This document shows, piece after piece, positions 59,601 to 64,000 of a stretch of 64,000 bases of DNA. Source of the DNA: Methylosinus sp. H3A (GTDB lineage Bacteria > Pseudomonadota > Alphaproteobacteria > Rhizobiales > Beijerinckiaceae); assembly GCF_015709455.1 (NCBI RefSeq), contig NZ_JADNQW010000005.1, positions 806,001 through 870,000 of the forward strand, written 5' to 3'. Position 1 is the first letter of the stretch. The number at the start of each line of letters is the position of its first letter. The notes beneath the pieces are model-generated. The model did not search any database. It saw nothing but the letters and a program-made list of their open reading frames with translations, and had not been told where the DNA came from. A program made the position numbers and the translations under genes.

Positions 59601-59764
59601 TCGGCGCCGAAATAGGAGGTCGTCACCGTGACGACGGCGTTCTGCGTGCGCGGATATTGCAGCGTCGGCAGGGTGAAGAGCGAGCGCAGGCCCAGCACCA
59701 GTATCAGCAGGCTCACCACGGAGGCGAGCACCGGACGACGCACGAAAATGTCGGTGAAACGCAT
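56645..59764 (-). CDS. RND-family efflux pump, inner-membrane permease (HAE1 type)
   Basis: This 1039-residue protein has 12 membrane helices and two large periplasmic loops. It starts FTDIFVRRPVLASVVSLLI. The proton-relay Asp pair is in GLVVDDAIIVVENVNRH, and the C-terminal half has LISKHGILIVEFANEQ. It pumps drugs or solvents by proton antiport together with the fusion protein upstream. It is the last gene of the three-gene operon; the substrate cannot be read from sequence. Confidence 0.96.
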   Translation of the reverse strand: MRFTDIFVRRPVLASVVSLLILVLGLRSLFTLPTLQYPRTQNAVVTVTTSYFGADPATVAGFVTTPLENAIAQANGIDYLTSTSQIATSTITAHLRLNYDSGKALTEISTKIDSVLNQLPSAVQRPVITVKIGQTTDAMYIGFNSDILTSSQVTDYLIRVVQPRLQSVPGVQTAELIGGKTFALRAWLDPVKLAAYGLTASELSAALQGNDYIAGLGSTKGQMVQVTLTAATSLHSLEEFRNLVVKQVNGANVKLRDVANVTLGSEDYESAVAFNGKQAVYIGILVAPNANLLDVVKGVKEAYPDILKTLPQGLSSDIVYDTTDFVNSSIDEVIHTLIEAILIVTGVVFMFLGSWRSVVIPIVAIPLSLIGAFTILLALGFSINLLTLLALVLAIGLVVDDAIIVVENVNRHLADGLKPFDAALQAARELAGPIIAMTIVLIAVYVPIGFQGGLTGALFVEFAFTLAGAVTVSAVIALTLSPVSCALVLKAPQRGEETLETKIVEFIDTKMDWVKERYRRLLERSLHFVPVTLTFGVLVLVSIYWLYTNSKNELAPNEDQGVVFAMSTSAPNATLQQKLFYGDQVYKTFAKHPEMTSSFQIVSPGMIFGGLVLTSADKRKIGAEQLQQTLQQELSVTVPGQRLVTFQPQPLPGSDGLPIQFVVQSTDSFDKINGISREFLSKALATGKFMFLDTDLKVDQPQMSLVIDREKTAQLGLRMVDVGGALTTGLSGGYTQYFGLDGRSYKVIPQMAQQFRLNPDQILNYYIKTADGSSVPLSTVAKFETQVVPESLNHFQQINSFTISGVAAPGIIAGEALEALKEVAAQTLPPAYTIDYAGASRQFVQESSGFATTFGFALIIIFLALAAQFESFRDPLIILVSVPMSIAGALVFIMLGFGGASINIYTQVGLVTLMGLISKHGILIVEFANEQQHLGKTKYEAILEATSIRLRPILMTTAAMVLGVVPLIMATGAGAASRYNMGLVIASGLSIGTLFTLFVLPAVYLVLAADHSKAREQSAVGFDDEHDARAKKTIRVVAS

Positions 59765-59779
59765 TGTCGAGGTCTCCGT

Positions 59780-60961
59780 TCACTGATCCACGGGCTTGGG
59801 ATTGGCGTCGACGGGCGGCTGTGGCGTGTCGGAAATATTCAGCGGCGCGCCGTTTCGCAGCTTCACTTGTCCGGCCGTGACGACGCTCGCGCCTTCCGGG
59901 ACGCCTTCCAGCACAGCGACCTCGTCGCCGCGCGTCGCGCCGAGACGCACGAAAGTCTGCTGCGCCACGAGACCGGAGCCCGCCGGCGCGGCCTTGCCGC
60001 CCTCCGCTCCGCTCTTTTGCACGAGAAACACGGAATTGCCGAAAGGCGCATAGACGATCGCCGTCTGCGGCAGAGTGATCAGCCGCTCGGACTTTCCGGT
60101 CACTATGTCGACCTGGGCGAACATGCCCGGCTTCAGCTTGTGATCGGCGTTGGCGAGGCTGGCGCGCACCTGCACATTGCGGCTCGCCTGATCGACCTTG
60201 GAGTTGATCGCGACGATCTTGCCGGTGAAGGCCTGTCCGGAGAAAGCGTCGACGCTCGCGCCGATCGGCTGGCCGACCTCTATGCCGTTCAGCGCCTGCT
60301 GCGGCAAAGTGAAATCGAGATAGATCGGGTCCAGCGCCTGCAGCGTCACGATGACGGAGCCGGCGCCGATATATTGGCCGAGATCGACGGCGCGAATGCC
60401 CAGACGCCCAGTGAAGGGCGCGCGCAAAGTCTTCTGCGCGATGACAGCCTCTTGCTGCGCGACTTCCGCCTCCGCGCTCTTGAGATTGGCGAGATCGGTG
60501 TCGACGCTCGCCTGGCTCGCGGCGTGAATCTTCAATTGCGCCTGGTCGCGGCGCAGATTTATGCCGGCGAGCTCGGCGGCCGCCTTTTGCGAGGCGAGCT
60601 TGGCGAGATCGGTGTCCTTGCGCAATTCGAGCAGGAGCTGGCCTTCCGTCACTTCCTGACCCGATTGGAAATGGATCTTCTCGACGATGCCCGACGCCTC
60701 GAGCGAGAGATCGGCGCCATTGACGGCGCGGAACGAGCCGACCGCGGTGAGCTTCGGCCGCCATTCCTGAAAGCCCGCCGTCGTTACCGACACGGTTTGC
60801 GGCGGATTGGCCATGGAGGCGAGGAAGCCTTTGATCATCACATTGCGGAAGGCGTTGAAGCCATAGAGTCCGCCAAAGACGAGAGCGACGATCGCGAGCA
60901 TGATCGCCATCGGCTTCGCCATGGGGCCGAAACGATCCTGCAGCAAAGTTCTAGCGACCAT
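59780..60961 (-). CDS. RND efflux periplasmic adaptor (membrane fusion protein)
   Basis: This 393-residue protein is anchored by one N-terminal helix (AIMLAIVALVFGGLYGFNAF). It then has the lipoyl/barrel-sandwich domain (SLEASGIVEKIHFQSGQEV and APFTGRLGIRAVDLGQYIGAGS), a coiled-coil hairpin in between (AKLASQKAAAELAGINLRRD) and a beta-barrel domain. It bridges pump and outer-membrane factor. It overlaps the outer-membrane factor gene by 11 bp and is 15 bp before the pump. Confidence 0.95.
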   Translation of the reverse strand: MVARTLLQDRFGPMAKPMAIMLAIVALVFGGLYGFNAFRNVMIKGFLASMANPPQTVSVTTAGFQEWRPKLTAVGSFRAVNGADLSLEASGIVEKIHFQSGQEVTEGQLLLELRKDTDLAKLASQKAAAELAGINLRRDQAQLKIHAASQASVDTDLANLKSAEAEVAQQEAVIAQKTLRAPFTGRLGIRAVDLGQYIGAGSVIVTLQALDPIYLDFTLPQQALNGIEVGQPIGASVDAFSGQAFTGKIVAINSKVDQASRNVQVRASLANADHKLKPGMFAQVDIVTGKSERLITLPQTAIVYAPFGNSVFLVQKSGAEGGKAAPAGSGLVAQQTFVRLGATRGDEVAVLEGVPEGASVVTAGQVKLRNGAPLNISDTPQPPVDANPKPVDQ

Positions 60962-62603
60962 TTTGAGCGTCCTCCGCCTGGGCTCTGATCGCCGCGGCGA
61001 TCGGCGATGTGGCGATGATATCGGTGGGCTTGGCCTGCGAGGCCGGCGTCTCGTCGATGCGGTTCCACCAGCCGCCGCCGAGCGATTGCAACAGCGCCGC
61101 CGTATCGGCGAAGCGCGCCGCCTGCGCCTTCACGCGGGCGAGACGGGCGTTGAGCAGAGTCTGCTCGGCGTTGAGCACGATCGAATAGGTCGTCGAGCCG
61201 GCGCGATATTGCGCGCGGGCGATCTCGAGGCTCTCGGCGGCCGCCTTCTCCGCCGCGACCTGCGCGCGCAAAGTGTTGGCGTCGAACTTCACCGCCTGCA
61301 GAGAGTCGGCGACATTCTGGAAGGCGGAGATGACCGTAGAGCGATATTGCGACGCCGCCTGCTCGAAGGCCGCCACCTTCGCCTCGCGCGTATGGAACAG
61401 CGAGCCGGCGTCGAAGGCCTTGGCCGAGGCTTGCGCGGCGAGCGTGTAGACCAATGTCTGCGGCGAGAAGAGCGTCGTGAAATTCGTCGCCTGAGCGCCG
61501 CCCGTGGCGCTGAGCGAGAATTGCGGCAGCATATTCGCCGTCGCCACGCCGATCTCCGCGCTCGCCTGATGCAGCTGATTCTCGGAGGCGAGAATATCCG
61601 GCCGCTGGCGCACCAGCGTCGAGGGCAGGCTGATCGGCAATTCGCCGGGCAGGCGCAGGCCGGAGAGATCGACCGCCTCGCCTTTGTCGGCGTTGGGGAA
61701 ACGGCCGAGATAGGCCATCAGCAGATTGCGCGTCTGCGCACGCGCCTTCTCGAGCGGCGGCAGCGTCGCCTGCGCCTGCGCCAGCTGCGCGCGCTCGGAG
61801 AGCACATCGGCCTGGCTGACGGCGCCGAGCTCGAAGCGCTTCTCGAGCAGATCGAGCTGGGTGCGGTAGGCGGCGATGAGATCGCGCGTCACCTTGATCT
61901 GCGAGGCGTAAGAGGCGTCGGAGATCGCCGCGGTGACGACATTGGCGGTCAGCGCGAGATAGGTCGCCTCGAGCTGGAAACGCTTCTGCTCGGCAGCGGC
62001 CGTGTCGCTCTCCAATGTGCGCCAGGACTTGCCGAACACGTCCGGCGCGAAGGAGACCGAGACATTGGCGTTGTGCAGCCCATAGACGAAGGTCGAGCTG
62101 GAGCTGGATGACGAGGAGGACGAAGACGACGAGCTCGAGGAAGTGAGGCCGGCGTATTGCGCCGTCGTCGACTGCTGCCGCGTATAGCTGTCGCCGAGCG
62201 TCGCCTGCGGCAGAAAGGTGGCCGCATTGGCCTCGATCGTCTCGCGCGCCTGACGCAACGCCGCCTCGGCCGCCATTATATCCGGGTGATTCGCCACCGC
62301 TTCGGCGACGAGCGCCGATATCTGCTTGGAGCGGAACAGCTTCCACCATTCGCCGGGCACGTCGCGGCCATGGGCGTAGCGCTGCGCGGCGCCGCCGGCG
62401 ACCGCCGCCGATTGGGTGCCAGCCCCGATCTTGCCATAGCCGGCCTCTGCCGGCGCCGGAGGCGGAACAAAATCCGGCCCGACCGCGCAAGCGGAAAGCG
62501 CCAAAGCGGCGAGCGTCGCTACGCCGCGCGCAATCGTCCGCCCCTGTCTCCGAAAAGGCGCAGTTTTCGCTTGTCGGATACCGATTCGGGAAAATTTCGA
62601 CAT
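60951..62603 (-). CDS. Outer-membrane efflux lipoprotein (NodT/TolC family)
   Basis: This 550-residue channel protein has a lipobox (LALSACAVGPDF). The TolC-type helices follow, with ALRQARETIEANAATFLPQ and the duplicated RPDILASENQLHQASAEIGVA. Near residues 155-170 a run of 16 serines, encoded by mixed codons, interrupts the first half between YAGLT and TFVYGL; this is the region of the outer-membrane strands. It is the first gene of the operon, starting 11 bp from an operator, and is repressed by the divergent TetR protein. Confidence 0.94.
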   Translation of the reverse strand: MSKFSRIGIRQAKTAPFRRQGRTIARGVATLAALALSACAVGPDFVPPPAPAEAGYGKIGAGTQSAAVAGGAAQRYAHGRDVPGEWWKLFRSKQISALVAEAVANHPDIMAAEAALRQARETIEANAATFLPQATLGDSYTRQQSTTAQYAGLTSSSSSSSSSSSSSSSSTFVYGLHNANVSVSFAPDVFGKSWRTLESDTAAAEQKRFQLEATYLALTANVVTAAISDASYASQIKVTRDLIAAYRTQLDLLEKRFELGAVSQADVLSERAQLAQAQATLPPLEKARAQTRNLLMAYLGRFPNADKGEAVDLSGLRLPGELPISLPSTLVRQRPDILASENQLHQASAEIGVATANMLPQFSLSATGGAQATNFTTLFSPQTLVYTLAAQASAKAFDAGSLFHTREAKVAAFEQAASQYRSTVISAFQNVADSLQAVKFDANTLRAQVAAEKAAAESLEIARAQYRAGSTTYSIVLNAEQTLLNARLARVKAQAARFADTAALLQSLGGGWWNRIDETPASQAKPTDIIATSPIAAAIRAQAEDAQNGR

Positions 62604-62613
62604 GACCCTCTCG

Positions 62614-62634
62614 AAAACTGAACCGTTCAGTTTT
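62614..62634. promoter_or_regulatory. TetR operator, copy 1
   Basis: This is a perfect palindrome with half-site AAAACTGAAC, a single central base, and GTTCAGTTTT. It overlaps the -10 box of the efflux promoter and lies 11 bp from the outer-membrane factor start codon. Confidence 0.85.
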
Positions 62635-62661
62635 AATATTAATGCAGAGGCGATGTGTCAA
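62633..62661 (-). promoter_or_regulatory. Near-consensus sigma-70 promoter of the efflux operon
   Basis: On the minus strand a perfect TTGACA (plus 62656-62661) and TATTAA (plus 62633-62638) are exactly 17 bp apart. The promoter is bracketed by the two operators, so it should be strong when derepressed. Confidence 0.8.
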
Positions 62662-62665
62662 TGCT

Positions 62666-62686
62666 AAAACTGAACGGTTCAGTTTT
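62666..62686. promoter_or_regulatory. TetR operator, copy 2
   Basis: It has the same half-sites as copy 1 (AAAACTGAAC and GTTCAGTTTT) with the opposite central base, 52 bp away, or about five helical turns. It lies just upstream of the -35 box and on the tetR side, so it can also control tetR. Confidence 0.85.
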
Positions 62687-62779
62687 TCCCGGGGATGAAC
62701 CGGAGGCGCAAAAGCCTGTAAGAGACTGGGTCGCGGGTGCAGGGCGGGGGCGTAGGATGACGGGGGTCTGCCGAACGAT

Positions 62780-63421
62780 ATGACCGAGGGAGCGGAGTCG
62801 ACCACCATCGAGCCGGCCGGGGAGCATGTCCCGAGTCGAAAGGAATGTCAGATCCTCTCGGCGGCGCGGACACAGTTTCTGGAGCAAGGCTTCGCCGACA
62901 CGTCCATGGACGCGATCGCGCGCACGGCAGGCGTGTCGAAAGCGACGCTCTACGCCTATTTCCCCAGCAAGGAGGCGTTGTTTCGCAATCTCATCGAGAC
63001 CGAATGCAATGAGAAATGCGTCAACGTTCCCTCACCCGCTCTCGACACAGGCATAAAGCCGGCGCTGCGCGAGCTCTGCGGACATTTCGTCGTGCGTTTT
63101 CTGACGAAGGAATCGGCCGCCTTTTTCCAGGCGGTGTCGAGCGAGCGTTGGCGCTTCCCAGAGCTCTGCCATCTCTACTTCAACAGCGGCAAGAAGAATG
63201 TCCTCGATTTCGTCGCCGCCTATCTCGGCGAGGCGAAAGCGCGAGGCCTGCTCGTCTTCGACGACGCCCATATGGCGGCGGAGCAATTGCTGAATCTCAC
63301 TGTCTCTGACCTGCCGATGCGCGTCGCGCTGGGGTTGGAGCTGCGCAGCGAAGCGGAATATGAGCGGGTGATGGAGTCTGGTCTCGCGGTGTTTTTGAAG
63401 GCCTATGGGACGGGCGCCTGA
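62780..63421 (+). CDS. TetR-family repressor of the efflux operon
   Basis: This 213-residue protein has the TetR DNA-binding domain at about residues 22-68: ILSAARTQFLEQGFADTSMDAIARTAGVSKATLYAYFPSKEALF in family order, with the recognition helix VSKATLYAYF. The C-terminal ligand domain has the AefR-type pattern of efflux regulators. It is divergent from the RND operon, with two operators in the gap; auto-repression is likely. Confidence 0.94.
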   Translation: MTEGAESTTIEPAGEHVPSRKECQILSAARTQFLEQGFADTSMDAIARTAGVSKATLYAYFPSKEALFRNLIETECNEKCVNVPSPALDTGIKPALRELCGHFVVRFLTKESAAFFQAVSSERWRFPELCHLYFNSGKKNVLDFVAAYLGEAKARGLLVFDDAHMAAEQLLNLTVSDLPMRVALGLELRSEAEYERVMESGLAVFLKAYGTGA

Positions 63422-63487
63422 GACGGGCCGCAGCGCCCCCTCCCCAGCCCGCCGCCGGAGTGTGAGGAGAGAGCCCTCCGACCGTCG

Positions 63488-63889
63488 CTAATGCGCAGAG
63501 CCCATCGCGCGGCGGCAGGCGCTCTCGCATTCCTTGCAGACATCCGCGCAGATGCGACAATGCTCGTGATGCTTGGCGTGGCGCCGGCATTCCTTCTCAC
63601 AGGCGCGACACATATCGACACATGCCTGCAGAATGGCGCGCATCGCCGTCTCATCCGTCGCGCTGCGGCGCGAGGCGATGGCGCCCGCCGCGAGGCAAAT
63701 ATCCGCGCAATCCTGATCGAGCCTTATGCAACGGCGCAGATCCGCGACATTCTCCTCGGAGAGGCAGGCGTCGGCGCAGACCGAGCAGGCCTGCGCGCAA
63801 TCGAAACAAGCCTCGACGCAATCGACCAGCGCGGCGTCGGCGCGGCCGCGCATCTGCGGATGGCTGGCGATGATGGCTTGCACATGCAT
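63488..63889 (-). CDS. csp3: Four-helix-bundle copper storage protein, Csp3 type (DUF326)
   Basis: This 133-residue protein has 18 cysteines spaced mostly as CxxxC along four helices ([54 protein letters not shown]). This is the Csp pattern, in which the Cys line the core and bind many Cu(I). No signal peptide is present, so it is the cytosolic Csp3 form rather than exported Csp1. In methanotrophs such proteins buffer copper needed for particulate methane monooxygenase. ATG 63889 gives [11 protein letters not shown], the usual start. Confidence 0.93.
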   Translation of the reverse strand: MHVQAIIASHPQMRGRADAALVDCVEACFDCAQACSVCADACLSEENVADLRRCIRLDQDCADICLAAGAIASRRSATDETAMRAILQACVDMCRACEKECRRHAKHHEHCRICADVCKECESACRRAMGSAH

Positions 63890-63916
63890 GGGGCGTCCTC
63901 CTCGTTTCACCTTCGC

Positions 63917-64000
63917 TCACGATTTTGCGGCATGCTCGGGCTTTCCCTTGCGCTTCGTTCCGGCGAACTCCGCGAGCTGTCTTTCGCTCATCGATTCCAG
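63917..64000 (-). CDS. C-terminal part of a small DUF6496-like protein, cut by window edge
   Basis: The frame enters from beyond the window and ends at 63917 with SERQLAEFAGTKRKGKPEHAAKS. This resembles the tail of small alphaproteobacterial DUF6496 proteins (SxxQLxEFAxTxxKGLP). An internal ATG at 63991 exists, but the full protein is probably longer. Only about 27 residues are visible. Confidence 0.45.
   Translation of the reverse strand: MESMSERQLAEFAGTKRKGKPEHAAKS

Overview
The window is GC-rich chromosomal DNA that looks like an alphaproteobacterial methylotroph, most likely a type II methanotroph of the Methylosinus/Methylocystis kind. That assignment is inference. It rests on formaldehyde-activating enzyme (fae), methylene-H4MPT dehydrogenase (mtdB), several methanofuran/H4MPT cofactor genes, hopanoid genes, an 18-cysteine Csp3-type copper storage protein and an alphaproteobacterial trpFBA-accD-folC block. 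No methane monooxygenase or methanol dehydrogenase gene lies in the window, and I saw no transposase, phage or CRISPR array.

Layout. 0-2 kb: a partial EF-G-domain protein, an unrecognised protein with a Rieske ferredoxin, and an orphan XRE regulator. 2-6 kb: hopanoid genes hpnF (shc), hpnG and, convergent, hpnH. 6-13 kb: trpF, trpB, trpA, accD, folC, with toxin-antitoxin genes and debris wedged between the trp genes (frameshifted MazF-like, MazE-like tail, intact HigBA). 13-23.5 kb: a C1-cofactor island with an mfnB-folB fusion, an MfnE-like kinase, a flavoprotein, a DHPS-like protein and a DUF447 protein, then a DUF4337 membrane protein, an ethylene-receptor-like hybrid kinase, and mfnF, fae, mtdB on the minus strand. 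23.5-34.5 kb: housekeeping and accessory genes (rpmB, cobT, a GGDEF/EAL protein, tRNA-Tyr, and the transglutaminase/alpha-E/ATP-grasp trio).

36.8-56.6 kb is one continuous [NiFe]-hydrogenase locus. It holds the H2 sensor hupUV, the uptake hydrogenase hupSLC, maturation genes hupD, F, G, H, I, J, K and hypA, B, F, C, D, E, and the NtrC-type activator HoxA/HupR with its kinase HupT. Two good sigma-54 promoters lie ahead of hupS and hupG, each with copies of a CTGGAAAG motif upstream. The working model is H2 binding by HupUV, signalling through HupT and HoxA, and sigma-54 transcription of the structural and accessory genes. A two-barrel outer-membrane porin precedes the locus.

56.6-64 kb: an RND efflux operon (outer-membrane factor, membrane-fusion protein, pump) divergent from a TetR repressor, with two identical operators bracketing a near-consensus sigma-70 promoter; then csp3 and the end of a small DUF6496-like gene. 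Three families of short palindromic repeats occur, one inserted in frame inside the mfnE-like gene.
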